DNA from: Nitrosomonadales bacterium
GTDB taxonomy: Bacteria; Pseudomonadota; Gammaproteobacteria; Burkholderiales; Gallionellaceae
NCBI GenBank assembly: GCA_016208015.1
Contig: JACQYW010000013.1
Span: 124,001 to 188,000, forward strand
Reading direction: 5' to 3'
Length of the DNA stretch: 64,000 bases
Part shown: positions 1 through 6,000 of the stretch, one piece after another
How positions within the stretch are numbered: the stretch's first letter is position 1
Layout: every line of letters starts with the position of its first letter
Program-made: the position numbers and the translations under genes
Notes under the pieces: model-generated
What the model was told of the DNA's origin: nothing
Seen by the model: the letters and a program-made list of their open reading frames with translations, nothing else
Databases searched by the model: none

Positions 1-32
1 TGGCAAACGGTTTTTTCGGGGGAAGGGAGATG

Positions 33-110
33 TAGGGCGCAATAAGCGTAGCGCATTGCGCCGAATTGATGCATACGGCGCAATGCCCGTTGGTTATTGC
101 GCCCTGCGGC
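33..110. repeat. Pair of REP-like stem-loops in opposite orientation
   Basis: Two short palindromic units lie side by side. Both have the same perfect 8-base arms, ggcgcaat and attgcgcc: unit 1 at 36-43/55-62 and unit 2 at 77-84/96-103. Each encloses an 11-base loop and is flanked by a tagggc/gccctgc edge, so the units read as reverse-complement partners. This is the layout of paired intergenic REP-type repeats. Nothing else is visible in the first 170 bases. Confidence 0.6.
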
Positions 111-194
111 ACAGTATCCCCAAATGGGGCCGGATATGGCCGGGTTCGGCAAAATGAAGGCCTTCCAGCCACGATGCAGGCAATAGGGCGATGC

Positions 195-200
195 TATAAT
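195..200 (+). promoter_or_regulatory. Consensus -10 box for the DUF3579 gene
   Basis: An exact TATAAT stands 31 bases upstream of the proposed TTG start at 231. No good -35 hexamer is seen 16-18 bases further upstream. A transcript starting near 207 would exclude the in-frame ATG codons at 66, 69 and 174, so this box decides the start codon of the next gene. Confidence 0.5.
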
Positions 201-230
201 TCGCACCGTTTTTACTCCGGAATCAATAAA

Positions 231-602
231 TTGATCGAAAAGATAAAGCGCACAGCCGAACTCGCCGAGTTCGTCATCCAGGGCGTCACCAAGGATGGCG
301 ATACCTTTCGTCCCTCCAATTGGGGTGAGCGACTGAGCGATATGCTCGCCACGACGGGGAAAGACGGCCGTATCGTCTATTCTTCTTATGTGCGCCCCAT
401 GATGATCCAGAGTATTCCTTCCGTAGTGGTGCGTTTCTCGCTGGAAACGGCCGATCCGCACGGTTTCGAGCTGGTCAGGCAGTTCGTCATCGGCAACCAT
501 CTGAAGGTGCGTGCCGGACGCAACCGCATGGAAGCGGGTGCGACCGGGATATTTCCGACCCTGAACATGGAACGCCGTTCTCCCCAGAACAATGGCTGGT
601 AG
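231..602 (+). CDS. DUF3579 family protein
   Basis: A conserved protein of unknown function found mainly in Betaproteobacteria. The family signature is clear: EFVIQGVTKDGDTFRPSNWG near the N-terminus, then a YSSYVRP segment and a C-terminal helix ending NHLKVRAG. The frame is open back to 66, but the residues before the TTG at 231 look non-coding and a TATAAT box lies at 195-200. I therefore prefer TTG 231, giving 123 residues, somewhat longer than the roughly 100-residue core of the family because of a short basic C-terminal tail. The gene ends 38 bases before murJ on the same strand and may be cotranscribed with it. The family call is firm; the start is less so, and no function can be given. 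Confidence 0.8.
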   Translation: MIEKIKRTAELAEFVIQGVTKDGDTFRPSNWGERLSDMLATTGKDGRIVYSSYVRPMMIQSIPSVVVRFSLETADPHGFELVRQFVIGNHLKVRAGRNRMEAGATGIFPTLNMERRSPQNNGW

Positions 603-640
603 TCCCTATCTGCCAGCGGCCTTTCCATTGCGATATCTCC

Positions 641-2182
641 ATGAACCTGCTTAAAGCACTCGCCACGGTCAGCAGCCTGACGCTGGTCTCGCGCATCCTG
701 GCCTTCGTGCGCGACGTGCTCATCGCGCGCATCTTCGGCGCGGGCATGGCGACCGATTCCTTCTTCGTCGCCTTCAAACTGCCCAATCTGCTGCGCCGCA
801 TGTTCGCCGAAGGCGCGTTCTCGCAGGCCTTCGTGCCGATCTTCGGCGAATACAAGAACCGCAAGGGGCACGACGAGACCAAGCTGTTGGTCGATCATGT
901 GACCACGCTGCTGGCGATCATCCTGTTCATCGTCACCCTCATCGGTATCACCGCCGCGCCCATTCTTGTCTATATAAGTGCGCCCGGCTTCGTGAAGGAG
1001 CCGGAGAAGTTCGCGCTCACCGTGCAATTGCTACAGATCACTGCGCCTTATATCTTCTTTATATCTTTGGTCGCGGTGGCGGCAGGCATCCTCAATACTT
1101 ATAACAAGTTCTGGGTGCCGGCGTTCGCGCCCATCCTGCTCAATGTCTGTTTCATCGGGGCGGCGTTGTGGCTGGCGCCGTATTGCGATCCGCCCATCCT
1201 GGCGATGGGCTGGGCGGTGTTCGTCGGCGGCGTGGTGCAGCTCGCGTTCCAGATCCCGTTCCTGAAAAAGATCGGCATGCTGCCGAAGTGGAGCCTGAAC
1301 CTGAAAGACGCAGGCGTCTGGCGCATCATCAAGCAGATGGGGCCCGCGCTGTTCGGCGTCTCCATCTCGCAGATCAGCCTCATCATCAACACCATCTTCG
1401 CCTCGTTCCTGATGGCGGGCAGCGTGTCCTGGTTGTATTACGCCGACCGCCTGATGGAGTTCCCCTCCGGCCTGCTGGGCGCGGCGCTCGGCACCATCCT
1501 GCTGCCCTCGCTCTCCAAGCACCATGCCGACAACAGCACGGTCGAGTATTCCAGATTGCTGGATTGGGGCTTGCGCCTGGTCTGCATGCTCACTCTGCCC
1601 GCAGCGCTGGCGCTGGGCATGATCGCCGTGCCCTTGCTGGCGACCTTCTTCCAGCACGGCGCCTTCGGTGCTACCGATGTGTTGAAGACCAGCTACGCCC
1701 TGGTCGGCTACAGCGTCGGCCTCATCGGCATCATCGCGGTGAAAGTGCTCGCGCCCGGCTTCTACGCGCGGCAGGACATCAGGACGCCGGTCAAGATCGG
1801 TGTCGCGACCCTGCTGGCCACGCAACTGATGAATATCCTGTTCGTGTTCGTGTTCGACCTGCAACACGCCGGACTGGCGCTGGCCATCGGGCTCGGCGCC
1901 TGTTTCAACTCCGCCATCCTGTTCTACTTCCTGCGCAAGCGGGACATCTACCAACCCGAACCGGGCTGGGGCAAGTTCTTCCTCAAGCTGTGTGTCGCGC
2001 TGCTGGCGCTGGCCTGGGTGCTCTGGTTCGGCATGGGCAGCGAACAGCACTGGCTCACTGGCCACGGCTGGGCGCGCATCTTCCATCTGTCATGGCTGGT
2101 GGTGCTCGGCGTGGTGATGTATTTCGCCGTGCTGTTCGTGCTGGGATTTCGCCTCAGGGATTTCGCCAAGCGCGGCGCTTGA
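641..2182 (+). CDS. murJ: Lipid II flippase MurJ (MviN)
   Basis: A 513-residue polytopic inner-membrane protein of the MOP/MVF superfamily. It moves lipid II from the cytoplasmic to the periplasmic face for peptidoglycan synthesis. The N-terminus is typical of the family: SLTLVSRILAFVRDVLIARI, followed by the DSFFVAFKLPNLLRRMFAEG motif and AFVPIF. About 14 hydrophobic segments follow, and the length matches the family (about 510). The ATG at 641 begins right at the conserved MNLLKALATVSS start. Its stop abuts the stop of the convergent zinc-finger gene at 2183 with no gap. The DUF3579 gene lies just upstream. Confidence 0.96.
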   Translation: MNLLKALATVSSLTLVSRILAFVRDVLIARIFGAGMATDSFFVAFKLPNLLRRMFAEGAFSQAFVPIFGEYKNRKGHDETKLLVDHVTTLLAIILFIVTLIGITAAPILVYISAPGFVKEPEKFALTVQLLQITAPYIFFISLVAVAAGILNTYNKFWVPAFAPILLNVCFIGAALWLAPYCDPPILAMGWAVFVGGVVQLAFQIPFLKKIGMLPKWSLNLKDAGVWRIIKQMGPALFGVSISQISLIINTIFASFLMAGSVSWLYYADRLMEFPSGLLGAALGTILLPSLSKHHADNSTVEYSRLLDWGLRLVCMLTLPAALALGMIAVPLLATFFQHGAFGATDVLKTSYALVGYSVGLIGIIAVKVLAPGFYARQDIRTPVKIGVATLLATQLMNILFVFVFDLQHAGLALAIGLGACFNSAILFYFLRKRDIYQPEPGWGKFFLKLCVALLALAWVLWFGMGSEQHWLTGHGWARIFHLSWLVVLGVVMYFAVLFVLGFRLRDFAKRGA

Positions 2183-2374
2183 TCACTTGCGGGCTGGACG
2201 TGCGGCAGGCAGCTTCCCGGTTGCGGATAGCTTGGTGATCTCGGGATGGTTTGCTTTCAGGTGTGCTTCCAGTTCATTGTTGCGTATCCACTCGAAGCAA
2301 TACGGGCAACAGAAGCGCACACTGGTCTGGTCGCCTTCCGGTTCATTCAGCCACAATGGTTTGCTTGTCTTCAT
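2183..2374 (-). CDS. Small C2H2-like zinc-finger protein
   Basis: A 63-residue protein with one apparent zinc site: CPYC near residue 23, then HLKANH about 12 residues later, i.e. Cys-x2-Cys...His-x4-His. The C-terminus is basic (PAARPARK). A single compact finger suggests nucleic-acid binding or a zinc-structured adaptor; I know no characterised homologue. A GGGGG run about 8 bases upstream of the ATG can act as ribosome-binding site. An exact TTGACA lies at 2432-2427 on the same strand, with a small palindrome at 2399-2412 between it and the gene, but no convincing -10 box. Convergent with murJ. Confidence 0.65.
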   Translation of the reverse strand: MKTSKPLWLNEPEGDQTSVRFCCPYCFEWIRNNELEAHLKANHPEITKLSATGKLPAARPARK

Positions 2375-2458
2375 GATTCACCCCCGTAGTGGGAACCCAA
2401 TAAGAACTTATTAGGTTGAGAGGTATTGTCAACTATTCCCCGCGACTGTCCATATGCC

Positions 2459-2491
2459 AAACGGTCTATGCCATGGCCTATGCCGTTTTTT
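2459..2491 (+). terminator. Weak hairpin with T-tract in the 2375-2528 gap
   Basis: Arms aaacgg (2459-2464) and ccgttt (2483-2488) surround a loop rich in ctatg/catgg repeats, followed on the plus strand by a short T-run. The T-run suits plus-strand transcription, yet the flanking genes both read minus. It may only stop read-through from murJ. Confidence 0.25.
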
Positions 2492-2528
2492 CTGAATTAT
2501 TGAAAATGAAAACAAATAGATGGGAGTG

Positions 2529-3035
2529 CTACCGCCCGTCGGCTTCGAGACAAGTCAGATAAGCGCGCAGGTCGAACTCCAGTTGCGCGTAATCCGGCTC
2601 CATGTGCATGCACAACTGATAGAACGCCTTGCCGTGCTCGCGCTCCTTCATGTGTGCCAGCTCGTGCACCACGATCATGCGCAGGAACTCCGGCGGCATC
2701 TCGCGGAACATGGCCGCGATGCGTATCTCGCGCTTGCTCTTGAGGTTCCCGCCCTGCACCCGCGAGATCGCGGTGTGCGTCCCCAGCGCGTTCTTGATCA
2801 CATGCAACTTGCTGTCGTACGCCACCTTGCTAAGTTGTCCCACGTTGCCCAGATACTCGTTCTTGATCGCCTGCACATAGTCGTACAGCGCCTTGTCGGT
2901 GCGCACATCGTGGGTCAGCGGATATTTTCGCTGCAACAGCTCGGCCAATTTGCCTTGATCGAGCAACTGCCGGACTTGTGCTAAGAGGGCAGTGGGGTAG
3001 CCAGCGAGATAATTGGGTGAAGGTTTCGGGGGCAT
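2529..3035 (-). CDS. YgjP-like (DUF45) metallopeptidase-type protein
   Basis: A 168-residue protein whose C-terminal half carries the zinc-site motif VVHELAHMKEREHGKAF, i.e. HExxH followed by a third His, as in the YgjP/DUF45 (WLM-like) minigluzincins. The preceding IRIAAMFREMPPEFLRMI segment is also typical. The N-terminal 60 residues are helical and less conserved. It is presumably a cytosolic metal-dependent hydrolase, with peptidase activity inferred from the fold. It is an isolated minus-strand gene, 134 bases downstream of the VOC gene on the same strand. The 3036-3169 gap holds no clear promoter. Confidence 0.8.
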   Translation of the reverse strand: MPPKPSPNYLAGYPTALLAQVRQLLDQGKLAELLQRKYPLTHDVRTDKALYDYVQAIKNEYLGNVGQLSKVAYDSKLHVIKNALGTHTAISRVQGGNLKSKREIRIAAMFREMPPEFLRMIVVHELAHMKEREHGKAFYQLCMHMEPDYAQLEFDLRAYLTCLEADGR

Positions 3036-3169
3036 GGCGGATTCAGCGGAGGACTGTGTGTGATGATGATTATCAACCTAATCCGGTCATTCTGGATTTC
3101 AGAAAGCGCCCATTTGCTTGGAGCTCAGAAAGGCGATTTTCCGCAGTCCTTCTTGAGATAGTGTTTACG

Positions 3170-3547
3170 TCATTGTTTGAATGGCTGCATTAAATGCGCA
3201 ATGGCACCTGTAGGGTCTGCCACGATGCAAACTCGGCCAACGTCCGGGACATCATGAGGAGGTACTACGACACGGCCACCCAGCGTGGGCGCTAGCTCTG
3301 CACATTCATCGACGTCTTCCACAGCGATATAGGAATGCCAGAACGATGCCTTATTGGGGGTCTCTGGAGTTGGGTTCATCATTCCAGCAACATCCTGTCC
3401 GTCTTTCTGAAACAAGGTGTAGGTACCGAACTTCCCTGCATCTACTTCCCTGCGTGTCCAGCCAAAAAGCTGGCTGAAAAATACCCCGCTTTGTTTCTGA
3501 TCTGGAGTGACTAGCTCGTGCCAGATAAATGGACCCTGATCTGTCAT
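3170..3547 (-). CDS. VOC (glyoxalase/bleomycin-resistance) family protein
   Basis: A 125-residue member of the vicinal-oxygen-chelate superfamily, with the usual start GPFIWHELVTPDQKQSGVFF and FGW followed by a second beta-alpha-beta-beta-beta half ending in ADPTGAIAHLMQP. Proteins of this form are small metal-binding or antibiotic-binding proteins; the substrate cannot be told. The frame is open to 3601, but the ATG at 3547 has a GGAG ribosome-binding site about 10 bases upstream and begins where the family begins, so I use it. The single conserved His and the ending Glu-poor strand leave catalytic activity doubtful. Confidence 0.8.
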   Translation of the reverse strand: MTDQGPFIWHELVTPDQKQSGVFFSQLFGWTRREVDAGKFGTYTLFQKDGQDVAGMMNPTPETPNKASFWHSYIAVEDVDECAELAPTLGGRVVVPPHDVPDVGRVCIVADPTGAIAHLMQPFKQ

Positions 3548-3658
3548 AAGATATTCTCCCGTGTGACTTGTGAGGGGCGAGGATATTGGCTGAAATGCCA
3601 ACGTGATTGAAGTCAGAGGCCTACTCTTGGTCAGTGGCTGCCAGTCGCAGCAGTCGGC

Positions 3659-3745
3659 TCAGAGTACGATAGTCTCAAATAGCGGAGTTGGTTTCTTCTT
3701 CGGTTTTTTTACTTCCTTGTTTTTGCGCTGCTGTCCTTTTGCCAT
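3659..3745 (-). CDS. 28-residue lysine-rich small protein (MAKGQ... type)
   Basis: A very short gene: ATG at 3745 and TGA at 3661-3659 encode 28 residues beginning MAKGQQRKNKEVKKPKKK and ending in a hydrophobic FETIVL. An AAGGAG ribosome-binding site sits 8 bases before the ATG, the best in this neighbourhood. The N-terminal MAKGQ-R-NKE-KKPK pattern recalls a set of tiny basic hypothetical proteins in other proteobacteria; that comparison is from memory and was not searched. Twelve of 28 residues are Lys or Arg, suggesting nucleic-acid or ribosome contact. An overlapping 82-codon frame (3675-3923) lacks such a start signal and is rejected. Confidence 0.65.
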   Translation of the reverse strand: MAKGQQRKNKEVKKPKKKPTPLFETIVL

Positions 3746-3843
3746 GAGCGTTCTCCTTGAGTAGTGAGGCTGTTGGTAAAGACAATGGGGCTGGTGTTGC
3801 AAACCCGCAAGCAATGTACCCGACTCGAATCGCTTTGACTACG

Positions 3844-3935
3844 TGTTCATGGTTCGACACGCTGTGCGTGTGCTGTTGGGGCTTTAGCCCCTTACAGCCA
3901 CGGCCTACCCCTTGCGGGTGCACCGCGAACGGATT
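3844..3935. repeat. Split copy of an intergenic inverted repeat
   Basis: The left part gttcatggttcgaca (3844-3858) and the right part caccgcgaacggatt (3921-3935) match the two halves of the repeat at 41587-41619 almost exactly (14 of 15 on the right). Here the halves are separated by 62 bases instead of 4. The inserted stretch folds into a hairpin around ggggctttagcccc (3873-3897). The rest of the 3746-3947 gap shows nothing recognisable. Confidence 0.5.
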
Positions 3936-3947
3936 GGCGCGAGGTTA

Positions 3948-4160
3948 TTAGCGCTTTCTGAGCGGGTCGAGCAGTTTCGACAGCCCGTTGTGATCGATCT
4001 CCTGCATCAGCGCCAGCAGCATGCCGGTCTCGCCGGGCGGGAAACCTTTGCGTGCGAACCAGTTGAGGTAGTTGCCGGGCAGGTCGGCGATGAGGCGTCC
4101 TTTGTATTTGCCATAGGGCATCTCGCGGGTGACCAGCAGTTGCAGGAGTTCGGGATTCAT
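3948..4160 (-). CDS. DUF3820 family small protein
   Basis: A 70-residue protein with the DUF3820 pattern: MPYGKYKGRLIADLPGNYLNWFARKGFP, then a helix with LMQEIDHNGL. The family has been labelled a putative quorum-sensing-regulated factor, but its biochemical role is unknown. The ATG at 4160 touches the stop codon of the CysB-type regulator (4163-4161) with zero spacing, so the two are translationally coupled and cotranscribed. The basic C-terminus (DPLRKR) ends just before the repeat-rich 3746-3947 gap. Confidence 0.8.
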   Translation of the reverse strand: MNPELLQLLVTREMPYGKYKGRLIADLPGNYLNWFARKGFPPGETGMLLALMQEIDHNGLSKLLDPLRKR

Positions 4161-5087
4161 TTATGTCGTCAGGTGCAATGCCTTAGCCACCACATCGCGC
4201 GTCAGATGCGGGGCGAACAGTTCGATGAAATGATAGCCGAAGCCGCGCAGGTACTGGTTCTTGCGGATAGCGATGCGGGTGGTGCTGGGCTGGATGAGGT
4301 GTCCGGCGTCGATCATGCGCAGGTGGCGGTCGCGATCCGGGATGAAAGCCATCTGCGCCACGATGCCGACGCCCAGTCCCAATTCAACATAAGTCTTGAT
4401 CACGTCGGCGTCGATAGCGGTGAGCGCGATGTTGGGTTCGATGCCGGCATCGTGGAATGCCTGGTTGATCTTGTTGCGCCCGGTGAACGCGAAGTCGTAG
4501 GTGATGATGGGGTATTGCGCCAGCTTTTTCAGCGTCAGTTTTTTTTCCAGCAGCAGCGGATGTTTGGGCGGCACCACCACGCAGTGGTGCCACTCGTAAC
4601 AGGGCAGGGTGACCAGCTCATCATATAAAGCCAGGCTCTCGGTGGCGATGCCGATGTCCACTTCGCCTCTCAACACCATCTCCGCGATCTGCGTTGGGCT
4701 GCCCTGGTGCAGGCCGAGCTTTACATTGGGATAAGCCTTGGTGAATTCCTTGACCACGTGCGGCAGGGCGTAGCGCGCCTGGGTGTGGGTGGTGGCGATG
4801 GAGAGGCTGCCGCTGTCCTGGGTGCGGAACTCCTGCCCGACCTGTTTCAGGTTCTCGGTCTCGTGCAGCATGCGCTGGGCGATCTCCAGCACGGCCTTGC
4901 CCGGTTCGGTGATGGCGACGACGCGCTTGCCGTTGCGCACGAAGATGTCGATGCCCAGTTCTTCTTCCAGCAGCTTGATCTGTTTGCTTACTCCAGGCTG
5001 CGAGGTGTACAGCGCATTGGCGGCATCCGAGATGTTCAGGTTGCAACGCACGATCTCGTTCAGGTAACGCAATTGTTGCAAGTTCAT
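4161..5087 (-). CDS. cysB: CysB-type LysR transcriptional regulator
   Basis: A 308-residue LysR-family regulator. The N-terminal winged helix-turn-helix starts MNLQQLRYLNEIVR and carries TSQPGVSKQIKLLEEELG. The inducer-binding domain has the CysB-type TTHTQARYALPHV and a KLGLHQGSPTQI stretch. CysB regulators activate sulfate-assimilation genes and respond to O-acetylserine. The frame is open to 5144, but the family N-terminus begins at the ATG at 5087. It is divergent from the tauE-cysI-cysH-cysD-cysN operon across a 103-base AT-rich gap, the natural place for its operator. Whether it responds to O-acetylserine or sulfur intermediates is inferred. Confidence 0.92.
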   Translation of the reverse strand: MNLQQLRYLNEIVRCNLNISDAANALYTSQPGVSKQIKLLEEELGIDIFVRNGKRVVAITEPGKAVLEIAQRMLHETENLKQVGQEFRTQDSGSLSIATTHTQARYALPHVVKEFTKAYPNVKLGLHQGSPTQIAEMVLRGEVDIGIATESLALYDELVTLPCYEWHHCVVVPPKHPLLLEKKLTLKKLAQYPIITYDFAFTGRNKINQAFHDAGIEPNIALTAIDADVIKTYVELGLGVGIVAQMAFIPDRDRHLRMIDAGHLIQPSTTRIAIRKNQYLRGFGYHFIELFAPHLTRDVVAKALHLTT

Positions 5088-5137
5088 GGCCCGCTCCGCA
5101 TATGGCAATAAGTTATAAGATACTAACATAAAAGTAT

Positions 5138-5166
5138 TTAACAATATAAGGCTGCCAACCTAGAAT
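5138..5166 (+). promoter_or_regulatory. Sigma-70 promoter of the cys operon in the cysB/tauE gap
   Basis: TTAACA (5138-5143) and TAGAAT (5161-5166) are separated by 17 bases; each matches consensus at 5 of 6 positions. The AT-rich block just upstream (5111-5150, with ttataag and aacataaaag) is where a CysB site would be expected, but I cannot define its boundaries. Confidence 0.6.
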
Positions 5167-5190
5167 GCGCCTCATTCGAGTGAGGTGAAT

Positions 5191-5973
5191 ATGGATTGGC
5201 TCTACACAGTTTCGGGTTTTCTGGTCGGTTTGATTGTCGGGGTGACCGGCGTCGGCGGCGGGTCGTTGATGACTCCGTTGCTGGTGCTGTTCTTCGGCGT
5301 GTCGCCTGCCACGGCGGTCGGCACCGACCTGTTGTATGCCTCCATCACCAAGGCAGTCGGCGGCTGGGTGCATGGCCGCAACGGCATGGTGGATTGGAAG
5401 ATCGTCGGCCTGTTGAGTCTCGGCAGCCTGCCCGCCGCGCTGCTGACCATCGCGCTGTTCAAGTTCCTCGCACTGGACGAGAAGACCCTGAAAGGTCTGG
5501 TGACCGGTGTGCTGAGCGTCGCCCTGCTGCTGACCGCGACCGCCCTGCTGCTGAAAGACTGGATCAAGAGGATTGCGCAGCGCGAAGACGGCACGGTGTA
5601 CGAGCTGCATCACCGCCATCTGCCCACCGCCACCATCGCCACCGGCGCCATCGTCGGTGTGCTGGTGACCATCTCGTCCATCGGTGCCGGGGTGCTGGGC
5701 ACGGTGGCGCTGCTGTTCCTGTATCCGCGCCTGTCGGCGGTCAGGGTGGTCGGTACCGATATCGCCCATGCCGTGCCGCTTACCGCCGTGGCGGGCATGG
5801 GGCATCTGGCGCTGGGTACGGTCGATCTGCTGTTGCTGGGCAGCCTGCTGCTGGGTTCGTTGCCGGGCATCTATATCGGCAGCCACCTCTCGGCGAAAGT
5901 CCCCGAAAAAGTATTGCGTCCGATCCTGGCAGTGATGCTGCTGATCATCGGCACGCGACTGGTTTTGCATTGA
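5191..5973 (+). CDS. TauE/SafE family anion (sulfite) exporter
   Basis: A 260-residue membrane protein with about eight hydrophobic segments in two repeats. Each repeat carries the glycine-rich TauE/SafE motif: GVTGVGGGSLMTPLL near the N-terminus and SSIGAGVLGTVALLFLYP in the second half. Family members export sulfite, sulfoacetate and related anions. Standing first in a sulfate-reduction operon next to cysB, sulfite efflux or sulfate handling is the likely role, though direction and substrate are inferred. A GTG at 5185 is also in frame; I prefer ATG 5191, preceded by GAGGTG. It is followed after 27 bases by cysI. Confidence 0.85.
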   Translation: MDWLYTVSGFLVGLIVGVTGVGGGSLMTPLLVLFFGVSPATAVGTDLLYASITKAVGGWVHGRNGMVDWKIVGLLSLGSLPAALLTIALFKFLALDEKTLKGLVTGVLSVALLLTATALLLKDWIKRIAQREDGTVYELHHRHLPTATIATGAIVGVLVTISSIGAGVLGTVALLFLYPRLSAVRVVGTDIAHAVPLTAVAGMGHLALGTVDLLLLGSLLLGSLPGIYIGSHLSAKVPEKVLRPILAVMLLIIGTRLVLH

Positions 5974-6000
5974 TCCTGATCTGAAACGAAGGAAACTGAA

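Noticed and set aside
3675-3923. An 82-codon minus-strand frame overlapping the small MAKGQ gene
   Set aside because: Its start lies in repeat sequence with no ribosome-binding site, while the 28-codon frame overlapping it has an ideal one.
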